Both the position numbers and the translations under genes were made by a program. Shown one piece after another: positions 42,886-53,405 of a stretch of 64,000 nucleotides of DNA. This stretch comes from Clitoria ternatea (lineage: Eukaryota; Streptophyta; Magnoliopsida; Fabales; Fabaceae), in NCBI GenBank assembly GCA_037962975.1, contig CM075673.1, positions 126,748,667-126,812,666 of the forward strand, given 5' to 3'. The notes under the pieces were generated by a model. That model made no database searches, was not told the DNA's origin, and was given only the letters and a program-made list of their open reading frames with translations. Positions within the stretch are counted from its first letter, which is position 1; each line of letters starts with the position of its first letter.

Positions 42886-45616
42886 TGATGCTAAAATCCC
42901 GAGTCATCAAATTGGTGTGAAAATCTTTGTTTAAAAATTGTGACTATCAGATTTATATCTTGGCAAGCGCACCAGTCGTTAAATTGTAATATATTGATTG
43001 TCTCACAGGGATTGCGGTAAATACCTCAATCTCAGACTAGTACAAGCTGAACCAACACAAGACGCAGAAAGTTCATTCGGTTTTTGATTGTTTTAATGTT
43101 TTATAGTTGTTTTTGTATTTCCAGAAACAGAGTTAAGATGAAATGTGAAAGGTGATTAATAGAAAACAGGTCAGGATTGCTTCAGTTCACAATTTCCTCA
43201 AGAAACATGCAATTAAAGTATAATCGAACTTCATAATCCAGAGGACAATCCACTTGTGGTTATTCCCTAATTCCTTGGGTGAAAAACACTAATCCTCAAG
43301 CATCGAACCTTAATTCCTTAAGTGCTCAATTAACCTAAGAATCTAATGCGAAATTGGAGGTTGAACTCTAACTATTCACCTAAATTGATTAGGCCTGAAC
43401 TAGTTAGAAAGCTAGAAGTTACCTAAGCTTCAATCATGATTCCTCACTGGTGAAGTTCTTCATTAGTTCTGGATTTGTCAATCCAGCGAGACTACTCCAC
43501 TCCTCAGCTTGTTCGCCTCAGGATCTAGAAGTTGATTTCCTCGCTCACAGCTTCAAGATTCCATTGCTAACCTTCGCAATCCCAACCTTAGGGATTTAGA
43601 ACTCCATTGACTTTGGTTCCATCGAAGGATTGTGGAACGTCATGGAGGAGAGGATTTAGAGAGAGAAAATGAAGTAGTGAGATGTTCAAAGTTTTGAATG
43701 AATTGTGTTCTATGTATTCTATGTGAATCTGCCTCTCTATTTACAGAATATGTACAAACATATATATATATAAGCATCTACCTAACTAACTAACTTAACT
43801 AATAACTTTGAAAACTTCAGTTAACGACTAAACTAACTAATTACATAGTTTACAGAATAATTAACTAATTACAGCTCAGCTCTTAATAGATTCCAGCTCA
43901 TCCTTAGCTAATTTACAGCTCAACACTAACTAATTAACAGCTCATTACTTAAATTACTAAGGTGCAGAAGTAGGAGAGGAGGCAGCAGGAAACAAAACTG
44001 GTGCCGAGTGGATTCTGGAGGGAACAATCGCTGTTTTAAATATTAGCCTTTTCGCTTGAGCGAACTGTGTTCTCGCTTGGGCGAACTCGAGATATGTATT
44101 GCAATATTGCTTTTTCGCTTTAAGCGTTATGGAGCAGCTTGGGCGAGGGGTGATGTTTTGGGGTTACGCTTGAGCGACCTTGCTCGCTTGAACAAATTTT
44201 TGACCCTCGCTTGAGCGAATTTAACTTTCGCTTGAGCGAATTTGACTTTTCAATCAGTACTCTGAAATTGACGCTCGGGTTCTTCTTTTTATTTCAATCG
44301 GTTCCCTGTTCTATTTTGGAGTCGGTATCTTGGGAGTCTTTCGAGTCAGATTTATGAAGTCTCACTCGGATTTTCCAAAACTCGCTTGGTTTTTTCCTTT
44401 CGGCTTGAGCGATCCTTTTCCTGCATCAATAAACAACTAATTTGCCCAGCATTTGTTTACTGATTGTCCAGTATTTGCATACTGGGTTAATGAAAACTCA
44501 ATTTCTTAACTAATTGATGTTTTTAATCAGTTTCTTTACATAAATTAAGCATTTTTGAAATAATTAAATAAATTATAAATTATTAGCAATTAATTAAATA
44601 ATAAGGCTAAACTAATCACTAAACAATGAATTAACTCAAATAAAAGGCAGAATAATTAAGTCTTTTCAAGACTTATCACATCCCCAAACTTAAAACTTGC
44701 TTGTCCTCAAGCAAATATTCAGATTAATTAACTAACAAGTTGTTATTTAACACAATCAACCTTTCCTTAACTTAGTTCATGCTATAATTATTGAATACCG
44801 ACCATGCTTTCTTTTCACAATTTCTAAAAGTATAATAACTTACACCTCCTTTGGGAGATAAGCTGCTGATGCTTTCCTTACTGGGTCGGTGTTTCACTCT
44901 TCTCTCGGTGTATAGAATAAATAGAATGCACTCATCACCTGCATACTTGTTAGATAAACATAGGCTTGCAACAGTTCTACACGTCATGCCATATGCCAAC
45001 ACAATCGGATCAGTAAGGGCTTTTTAAGCTTATAATGGGGCTGGGCTACAGGCTCAATTATTGTTTTCCGAGTGAATGTCGGGTTACAAGATGTGTCCAC
45101 TGATGCCTTGACTCAATTTTTAACTTAACTGCCTCTACTTAGCAAGCTCCATTATTTTCCGAGTGAATGCTAACTTAACACTTTTCGGTGCTTTACACCT
45201 TCTTTTTCTTCCAGTCCTTCGGACTTTTCTTTTTCTTTCTTCTTTTCCATCTTTTTCCGATCACATTTTTTTCGGTGCTTTGCACCTTTTTCCTTGCTGA
45301 TTTTTTTCATTTTTTTTTTCTTTCTTCTCAGCTTTTCTATTTTTCTATTTTTTCCTTTATTTCTCTATTTATTCATCTATGACCAAGGTCGGAGTGTGTC
45401 CTTAATTGATGTTAGGCACACTCTTCATCCCCAAACTTAGAACTTGCTAGTCCCTAGCAATAAGTAAGACTGAACAATGCATTAGTGGAACATCCAGGGT
45501 AAATTCAGTCGGTTTTTTCAAGATAAATAGGCTTGTAACATTAGGTGAATAAACAGAATAAAAGGGTCTCAGGCTCAAACATAATTTTTGGGTCAAAGGA
45601 TAATTAAATATATTAG
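42886..45616 (-). mobile_element. E6: Athila fragment (3' LTR and 3' UTR), minus strand
   Basis: LTR 42886-44678 (1793 bp; outer end GCATCA on the minus strand, inner end TGATAAGTC), then PPT CATCCCCAAACTT at 44679 and a 3' UTR collinear with E5 24860-25805. Cut at 45616 by E7, so its coding part is beyond the window. It is related to E5 but visibly more diverged. Outer flank CAAGT (42881-42885) should be its target duplication. Confidence 0.85.
44050..44245 (-). repeat. CGCTTGAGCG-type cluster in E6 LTR
   Basis: About eight sites (TTCGCTTGAGCGAA and variants) at the position equivalent to those in the E5 LTRs, so the cluster is conserved between Athila copies that otherwise differ. Confidence 0.85.
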
Positions 45617-45952
45617 TGTCGCGACCTGAATCACGACGGTGCGGCGAGAAAGAAAGAAAGTATAGGATGAAACAGGGAATCGCCACCAACGTTTTTATGC
45701 ATAGGAAAAACATTGGAAAAAAACTAAGTTCAGTAAAGCACTGGTTAAAAATTGAGATTCAAGTTCGGGAGTCGGTTACGAGTAGGGAAGGTATTAGCAC
45801 CCTACATCGCCTGTCAAAAACAGTACCAAGATTGAAAATGCGCAACATAAATAGCCTTACAAAAGATGGTTTATTTCTTCCCTTTTATTGTTGTAAATGA
45901 GTGAATGGAGTGAGAGAACTGTACAAACATAGAATGTCGAAGCGAGGTCAAT

Positions 45953-46163
45953 GGGACGTTTCATCCGAATTAAACTCGACTTCGATATGAGACAGAGAGG
46001 GGAAGAGAATGCTAATAAGGCGTCACGCCTAAATTAGACATTCTCGAAAAAAATAGGGATAGGAAATAGATAAGTGGGATGTCTCGTCCTAAGTATCCCT
46101 TCCCTATGAATTACGGCGAGGCTTGAGCAAAAACCAGGGGGAAATCAACAAGACGTCACGTCT
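45953..46163. repeat. ACGT-centred palindromes in E7 LTR
   Basis: Four related sites: GGGACGTTTCATCC (45953), AGGCGTCACGCCT (46018, perfect odd palindrome), GGGATGTCTCGTCCT (46076) and AGACGTCACGTCT (46151, perfect odd palindrome), spaced about 60-75 bases and mostly followed by (T)AAATT or GAATT. A related AGGACGTCTCGTC is at 50304. The perfect ones contain CGTCA/TGACG, the class bound by bZIP factors. Confidence 0.75.
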
Positions 46164-46666
46164 AAATTGATTTTCACGGAAGCGACCAAAAAAAGAACAT
46201 TTATGAAAGAAACATGAAAGTGAGGAAATAAATCAATAAAAAGAAATAAGAAAGATGGGCCCGACAGGAATTGAGGTCCTGCTCCTACGTATTCTTGAAT
46301 TATCAAGAAATCAGGGTTACGTAGTTCTGAGTGTTTTTCTTTTAGGAAAAGACTTGGGAGATGATGATGGATGTTACTGAGGTGGGGAACTCATACAAGG
46401 CGAAGTTCTTCGCACGTGTACGAATCCTAAAGAGGTTGTGTAGACGGGAGTGCTCCCGTACGACACTATTTAAAAATGATTTGTTTCCCCTTTTTTTTAT
46501 TTTATTTAGATTTGAAAGAAAACATAGGAAGCATTTATTTCCCTTTATTATATTTTTACTATGAAGCAAAAGGGGAAGGTAGCAGAAGCTACAAAAGAGA
46601 AAGGGAAACAGTAAGTTCAGAAAATAGAGGGAAAAATAAGCGAAAACTGAGGGGAAGAAGAGAAAA

Positions 46667-46923
46667 CCGAGTGAGAAAGAGGGAAAAACCGAGTGAAAAT
46701 GGAAAAAACCGAGTGGAAATGGAAGAAACCGAGTGAAAAAATAAAATACCGAGTGATAAAAGCAGAAAACCGAGTGAGGACGAGGAAAACCGAGTCAAAA
46801 AATGGTAAAAACCGAGTGGAAATAGGAAAATACCGAGTGAAAGTAGTAGATTACCAAGTGAGGAGTGAATACCGAGTGAGAAGAGGGACGGTGTTGGAGT
46901 TGAGAGGAGAACGGTACCGAGTG
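46667..46923 (+). repeat. Phased CCGAGTG array in E7 LTR
   Basis: CCGAGTG (or one-base variant) starts at 46667, 46689, 46709, 46729, 46749, 46770, 46790, 46812, 46833, 46854 and 46872, then 46917. The first ten spacings are 18-22 bases (mean 20.5). Between the words is purine-rich filler (AAAATGGAAAAAA and similar). Confidence 0.9.
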
Positions 46924-47999
46924 GTGAGGACGGAGTGGTAAAAGGGAGTTGGGGAGGTCGGTTTGGTGAGGGACATTGTTTGGAGTGAGGAGTGAAGAGG
47001 TCGGATTTGGTGGACTTGAGGGGAAGGCTGGACGGTGTTGGTGGTTTTAAGGAAGAAGGACGGTTGATGTGGGTTTGAGGAGAACGGTTGGTGGAGAAGG
47101 GAATTGGGACGGTGTGTAGGAGGTCGGATTGGTGAGGGACAGTGTTTGGAGTGAGGAGAAGGAGGAGTGGGGCTGTTGGAGAGGGTAAGAGGAGGGAGCT
47201 GGAGGGTGTTTGGTGGCTGGAAGGGGGCTGGACAGTGTGTGAGAGAGAGAGGATGAGGGTGAATTCAAGCAGAGTTTTCTCACTTAAAAAAAATGCCCCT
47301 ATTTCAAAGCTTCAGCCCTCTATTTATAGGCTTTTTCGAGTGGAAAGCCAGCTCAGGCTTCCACTCCGAGGGGAAAGCCAGCTCAGGCTTCCACTCCAAG
47401 TGGAATGCCAGCTCAGGCTTCCACTCGGTCCTGGTAGTGGGGGACAGTGGCTGGTGGGAATTTTTAATTCCTTCACTTCCGCCCCTTGTCTGTCAGCCAC
47501 CTCCAGGATTCCTGGATCCACTTGGGTGGTGGAATCCAGGTCAGCATGTGAAATCCGAGAGAGGATGGTAGAAATCCGAGAGAAAATAGTAGAAATCTGA
47601 GAGAGAATAGTGGAAATCTGAGTGAGGATGGCTCGGATCAGCCTCCCAATCAGTATTTGTCCATATTAGGAGTCAATTCCGAGTGGAATGAAGCATTTCC
47701 CATAGAAAGCCGAGTGAAAAATACTCCTTTCCGAGTGAGAATTCTTCTGGGAGGAGCTGTGAGACATTTAATCGGAACCGAGTGACAAGTGACTCGGCAC
47801 CGACTGAAATGGTTGAATAATGACTCAGAATTGGTTTTAAAAGGACTCAGAATTGGGTGAGAATGATGACTCAGAACTTGGTAAAAATTGACTCGAAAAT
47901 GAGCATGGTGAGTCAGATTTGGGTGAAAATTGGTGACTCGGGTTTAATGAAAATGAGCTCGGTGATGTTTAAATATGGCTCGCAAATTGAGTGAAAGGA

Positions 48000-49265
48000 C
48001 TCACTCGGTTCTGATTGAAGAAGTAACTCTCGGTTCTGATTGAAGAGACAACACTCGGAATTCTTTCAGTCGGATGTATTTTGCTCGGATCTCATCTCTG
48101 TGTGAAGCATTCATTCGGAATTTCTTCAAAAGTGACACAGAACTTCACTGCTTGAAGAATTTACTCGGAACTGACCTCGGGAACCTTCCTTCCTTGCACT
48201 CAAATTGGAAATTTGAATTTTCTCACTCGGAATCGACCTATTTTCCACTCAGACATTGGAATTTCACTCGGAAATCGGCTATTTGATGTACTTTCTTAGA
48301 AGTTCTTCACAAATCCGAGTCTTGGAAACACATGACTGTTTCCCAAGTCACTCGGAGTCGGCTTCATGCTTCAATCAGAATTAAAAACTCAGTTTCATCA
48401 ATCGGTATCTCCTGAACCACTCGGAGAGACTTTGCACACATTCATTCAGAAATCATTTTATTCGGTTGCTGTCACCCAGGGACCGATTGAAGATTGACCA
48501 TTCGGCACAGGATCAGTCGAAACTTAGCATTTTCACTCGGAAAGGGCTTGCTTCCCACTCAAGACTTGGAGACTTGGTATTTTCACTCGGAAAAGCTTCC
48601 CCCCAATCAAAATTTGTCCTTTCAATTACACTTTGAGTCGGATTTTCCTTCGCTCAGACTTGTTTTCACTCAGATCAGTAGCAATCAGAAAGCACTCACT
48701 CGGATTTAGCATTTCTTCACTCGGATTAGATGCAATTAGAAAGCAATCCTTCTCAACATTCATCCTCCAACAGAGTCAGCTATTCATCACTCGGAATGGC
48801 TCTGACTGGGAGTCATTCCACTCCTATTCACCTTTATCAGTGAAGCATTTCACTCGGAACTGACCCATTCTGAGTAATTTCACTCGGATTTACTCCAACA
48901 GGGGCATATTCCACTCGGATTTTTGTTCAAAAGGGCTATATTTCACTCCTAAATGCTTCAATCAGAGTCATCTTGCTCGGATTTGCCATTTTTAGGCCAT
49001 TCCACTCGGATCTTCTTCATTTTGACTCGGATTTGACCATTTTTTGAGTTTTTCCACTCGGATTTATTTCCACCAGGGCTGTATTTCACTCGGAAATGCT
49101 TTAAACTGAGTCATCCTACTCAGATTTGATCATTTTAAGTCATTCCAATCGGATTTGCCTCCAACAGGGCTGTATTTCACTTGGAAAAGCTTCATTCTGA
49201 GTTATTTCGCTCGGTTCTGATTATTTTGGAGCCATTCTACTCGAATTTGACCATTCTGAATTAGA
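48000..49265 (-). repeat. Inverted CACTCGGA words in E7 LTR
   Basis: More than 20 (T)CACTCGGA(A/T) or near matches on the plus strand, i.e. TCCGAGTGA on the minus strand, irregularly spaced. Orientation is opposite to the array at 46667-46923. Confidence 0.8.
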
Positions 49266-49320
49266 ATTCAGTATAAGAAAGATTCATTCCACTTGGACCA
49301 GACCAAAAGAGGTGTTCACA

Positions 49321-49335
49321 GATGCCCCTCTTTAC
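49321..49335 (-). other. E7 polypurine tract
   Basis: The minus strand reads GTAAAGAGGGGCATC directly before the LTR start TGTGAACACC. Confidence 0.8.
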
Positions 49336-49489
49336 TTCTTTTCACAAAAGAAACACGAAGCTTCTGTGTTTTTGAAGTGAAAAGGAAGTAAAGATATGAA
49401 CACTGATGTAGGGGCCAAGTGGGACTTTTTGATGGCGTCTGATAGTGTCAGCAATCACGAGTCAGTGTGACCTTTCTTCTTTAAAGACG

Positions 49490-49620
49490 AGCATTTTCCT
49501 CTTCCGTTTCGCTTTTCTCTTCTTCTTCTTTCTCTATTTTTCTTTTTTGTTGTTGTTTTTTTTTTGTTTTTTTTTGTTTTTTTTTTGCTCTTGCATTTTT
49601 TTGTTTTTTTTTGTCCTAAA
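49490..49620. repeat. T-rich low-complexity run
   Basis: Runs of T interrupted by G/C (TTTTTTTTTGTTTTTTT). On the transcribed minus strand this is an A-rich tract near the 3' end of the E7 interior. Confidence 0.8.
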
Positions 49621-49831
49621 TCTGGGAAAAAGAAGTGGGGCAGTGCTCCAATTTTTTAGCAAGAAGTGGTTAACTGGGAATTATCCTTTGAATGACATGA
49701 AGCAGAAGGATTGTCTTCCAGTTAACAAGAGGCGAGAGGATTGAGTGTCTATTCTCAATTGATTGGAGATGAAGGGTGCCTTATTCGGCGACCGGAAGAA
49801 AAAGGATGCCTTCTTAGGCGATTGAAAGGTA

Positions 49832-50289
49832 AAAGGATGCCATTTGTTCAGCGACAGGAAAGTAAAGTGGTACCATTTGATCGGCGATAGGAAAGTAAAG
49901 GTGCCATTTGATCGGCAACAGGAAAGTAAAGGTGCCATTTGATCGGCAACAGGAAAGTAAAGGGGGTGCCATTTGATCGACGACAGGAAAGTAAAGGGGT
50001 GCCATTTGATCGTCGACAGGAAAGTAAAGGGGGTGCCATTTGATCGGCGACAGGAAGATAAAGGTTCCATTTGATCAGTGACAGGAAAGTAAAGGGGGTG
50101 CCATTTGATCGGCGATAGGAACGTAAAGGGGTGCCATTTGATCGGCGATAGGAAAGTAAAGGTGCCATTTGATCGGCGACAAGAATATAAAGGGGTGCCA
50201 TTTGATCGGCGACAGGAAAGTAAAGGTGCCATTTGATCGGCGACAGGAAGATAAAGGGGTGCCATTTGATCGGCGACAGGAAAGTAAAG
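49832..50289 (-). repeat. 31-34-bp tandem array, about 14 units
   Basis: Units of the form GTGCCATTTGATCGGCGACA-GGAAAGTAAAG with 0-3 extra G between them. Variants: GATCGGCAACA, GATCGTCGACA, GGAAGATAAAG. The variable G run changes unit length, so translations shift frame from unit to unit, which argues against a coding role. It lies in the E7 3' UTR. Confidence 0.92.
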
Positions 50290-50399
50290 ATTGGGGGAGC
50301 TAACAGGACGTCTCGTCTGAATTAACTCACTGTTGGCAGGAAATGTAAAGGTTGGGGTTGACCCTCGGTTGTCATGACTGCAGGTCCTTGGGGAACTGC

Positions 50400-51020
50400 C
50401 CTTTGAACGCAAGAGAATGAATCTGGGGGGATGCCCCAGTTTGACACGACTGTGGGTTGTTGGGGAACTACCCCTTGATTGAGAGAATATACCTGGGGTG
50501 ATGCCCCAGTTTGGCTGTATTTAATGGAATCCCGGGGAACTGCCCCTTGACTAAGAGAATAAACCCAGGGAGATGCCCCAGTTTGACATGATTGGATGAA
50601 ATCTTAGGGAATTTTCCCTTGAATGAATGAGAACGAACCTGGGGTGATGCCCCAGTTTGACTGTATTTAATGGAATCCCGGGGAACTGCCCCTTGACTAA
50701 GAGAATAAACCCGGGGAGATGCCCCAGTTTGACATGATTGGATGAAATCTTGGGGAATTGTCCCTTGAATGAATGAGAACGAACCTGGGGTGATGCCCCA
50801 GTTTGACATGATTAGATGAAGCTTGGAGGGCGCTCCTTTTTGACGAAGAGAGGCCCTGGTGATGTCCTAGTTCAGACATTCTGGGAGCGCGGGGTACTGT
50901 CCTGGGGTCGACAAGAGATAATGACCTAGGGAAGATGCCCCAGTTTGACATGATCGAAAGAGTCTTTAGGGAAAACTATCCCTTGACCGAAAGAAGAATC
51001 TGGGGAGATGCCCCAGTTTT
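50400..51020 (-). repeat. Tandem repeat with GC-rich hairpins (146-bp higher-order unit)
   Basis: Subunits of roughly 65-80 bases, each with GATGCCCCAGTTTGAC and a GGGAA(C/T)T(G/T)(C/T)CCCTTGA word. Two adjacent 146-bp higher-order units start with CTGTATTTAATGG at 50515 and 50661. Perfect six-base stems CTGGGG...CCCCAG occur at 50423, 50493, 50639, 50785 and 51000. E7 3' UTR, no coding. Confidence 0.88.
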
Positions 51021-51910
51021 GGGTTGACTGGGAAGTGTAGTCCCACTGGGGAAGGATTTGGGAAGTGTAGTTTTTGGCAATTATGGTTCCACTGGGGGAG
51101 AAAATTTTGGTGATTCGGGGTAATGTCCCTTTGGGTGAAAGAGAATGGACTTGGGGTTTACTGCGGATATGCCGAAGGTCTGCTAAGGAGAGAGTTGGGC
51201 AACTACACATCTTGGGGATCATGGTTCCTGGCCATCCTTTAATAGAGAAACGTGAAACTAATTAAAAACTTACAGGCGTAGTTCCTTGGCGACAGGCGTT
51301 GAAGTAACTCATGGCTAACATAATTATTACTTCTGACTTCATTGAGGTTGTTTCGTCGAGTTGGTTGAGCTTGCCCGAGGTAAGATCTGGCAATGGTGTA
51401 CACTTCGTTCCCTATAACTTTGTGTTTTCGTCCTTCTCAAAAACTCATTTTTAAGAAATTCTTTTTAGGCAAAACTTGTTTATTTATTCTAGTCATGAAC
51501 ACATGTGAGAAGAAGGGAAACTTTTTATTTATGAACAACAGATATATACAGGCGACACCAATAATGCAAAAATATGACAAGGTGTGAGGAATTGATGGCA
51601 AGGATGGAAGGGAAGGCCTTTTAGATCCTCCATCGATTTCCTGAGAGCGACAAGATTCTGGTCTTTTCCATGATTTCCTGCTTATCTTCTGATTTTGCTT
51701 TCGAGGGCGTGACTCGACAATGGCTTCGATGCCCTAGACCCATCCCCTTGTCTGTGACTTGAAAAATTGGTGTTGCAGTGTTGAATCTATAGGGTGTGAA
51801 TTTGTCTGGGCCGCTTTCGACCCCACCAATTGCTCTAACTTTTGCCTAGGTCGCCTTTTCAGGTTTTCAACCCAGCGAGCCCCTTCTTTTCTTTTCTTTT
51901 CTTTTTTTTT
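51021..51910 (-). other. E7 spacer between repeats and integrase end
   Basis: No coding sequence or repeat partner recognised. 51890-51911 is T-rich. It is the 5' part of the 3' UTR of E7. Confidence 0.5.
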
Positions 51911-52716
51911 TTACGTGTAGTATCTTCTCACTGCATCCGCGTTTATAGGCATCGGTAGATCTTCCCCATCCATGTTGGCGAGTATGAGAGCACCTTCGGA
52001 AAAAGCCTTCTTCATGACATAAGGCCCTTCGTAGTTAGGAGTCCATTTGCCCCGGTCATCTTTATGCATCGACAAAACCTTCTTGAGCACCAAGTCTCCT
52101 TCTTGGAACTGTCGGGGTCGTACTTTCTTTTCAAACGCTCGCTTCATACGCCTTTGATATAGCTGACCATGGCAGAGGGCAGTCAGTCTTTTACCATCAA
52201 TCAGATTTAATTGGTCATGCCGAGTCTGGATCCATTCAGCTTCAACCAATTTGGCTTCCATGATTACTCGGAGGGAAGGAATCGCCACTTCAAAAGGCAG
52301 GACTGCTTCCATGCCATAAACTAAAGAGAAAGGGGTTACCCCAGTCGAGGTTTGGACCGAGGTACGATAACCGTGTAAAGCAAAGGGAAGCATTTCGTTC
52401 CAGTCTTTGTAAGTTACCACCATCTTCTGTACTATCTTTTTGATATTTTTGTTCGCCGCCTCGACTACCCCATTCATTTTTGGGCGGTACGGAGAGGAAT
52501 TATGGTGGGAGATCTTAAAGCTCTCACAAAGCTCCTTCATCATTTTGTTGTTCAGGTTTGTACCATTGTTTGTGATGATTTGGCTCGGTAGGCCGTACCG
52601 ACATATCAACTCACGCTTGACGAACTTAACAACAACACCTTTGGTTACATTAGTGTATGAAGCTGCTTCCACCCATTTTGTGAAATAATCAATGGCGACC
52701 AAAATGAAACGATGGC
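51911..52716 (-). pseudogene. E7 integrase, C-terminal two thirds
   Basis: Starts abruptly at the E8 border in mid-core (HRFILVAIDYFTKWVEA), continues with a second catalytic site written ITNNGTNL (the family has an Asp here; Asn is present, so this copy would be inactive), then MNGVVEAANKNIKK with the Glu, the HGYRTSVQTSTG region, and a GPY/F-type C-terminus (NYEGPYVMKKAFSEGAL) to TAG at 51911-51913. The upstream third lies at 62023-62379 across E8. Removing E8 and one TSD copy would put both in the same frame. Confidence 0.9.
52712..52716 (-). repeat. Target site duplication ATGGC of E8
   Basis: ATGGC at 52712-52716 and 62023-62027, directly flanking the two E8 LTRs. Confidence 0.93.
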
Positions 52717-52906
52717 TGTAACAACCTACTCCTAGCAAATAATAGTTTCAAAAACCATGAGAAAATTTTTTTTTCACAATAACAGTCACGGTTTATTCGA
52801 CATAGAAGGAAGGAGGCAGGCAAGAAAAACAAGAGCAATCATACGTATAGGGTATTTTACAGAAACTAAGACTGGGGTTGGTTCGTTGGATTTAAGACAG
52901 CACACC

Positions 52907-53405
52907 AGCGCCTGGGCGGATTGCCCAACATCATGGACTCGCTCAGGCGAGGTCTGATACCGCCTAGGCGGGGTATGATAATGCAACAGCGGATGGAGGG
53001 AAATTCTAAAAGAGAAACTCCTCCACGAGTAAAACTAGTTCGCTCAGTAGGAAGTGATGGGTAAGGGGAAGGAGAAGGGGAAGTACGAGTGCAGTAATGG
53101 TTTGAGGAGGAGGAGGGACCTGAACTCATTCCGCCCAACGCGACTAGGTATGGCAACGCCTGGGCGGACTCAACCACAACGCCCAGGCCGGGGTCAACAC
53201 CGTTGTTGGGGTCACATTAGCTCCACAACGGAGAGGAAGGATAGTGGGACGGTATCTCACTCTGACTTTTACTCGCTTCAGCGCGAGTCCTTATGCTTGG
53301 GCGGACTGCTCTAGCACTTGGACGAGGTATGACTCCGCCAGCGTGATCCCAACATAAGTCTTCCTAGTCCGCACTCACTGGAGCGGGCATGCTGCTCGCT
53401 GAAGC
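52907..53405 (-). repeat. CGCC(T/C)(G/A)GGCG-type near-palindrome cluster in E8 LTR
   Basis: About nine sites with the architecture of the CGCTTGAGCG motif but with C/G substitutions, plus CTCGCTGAAGCGAG at 53393. The same set is at 59352-59855 in the other LTR. Confidence 0.8.

Larger units (their letters stand above)
45617..49320 (-). mobile_element. E7 3' LTR (3.7 kb)
   Basis: Plus-strand ends TGTCGCGACC and GTGTTCACA; the inner end touches the PPT. Contains ACGT-centred palindromes (45953-46163), a phased CCGAGTG array (46667-46923), and from about 48000 to 49260 many CACTCGGA words in the opposite orientation. No gene recognised. Confidence 0.88.

Noticed and set aside
49832..50289. CRISPR-like array of about 31-bp repeats
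   Set aside because: Units are directly adjacent with no unique spacers, the repeat-to-repeat length varies by G count, and the context is a plant retrotransposon 3' UTR.
49681..50412. 243-codon minus-strand open frame with repeated SNGT/ADQMAP blocks
   Set aside because: It is the translation of the tandem array; similar repeated peptides appear in all three minus frames.
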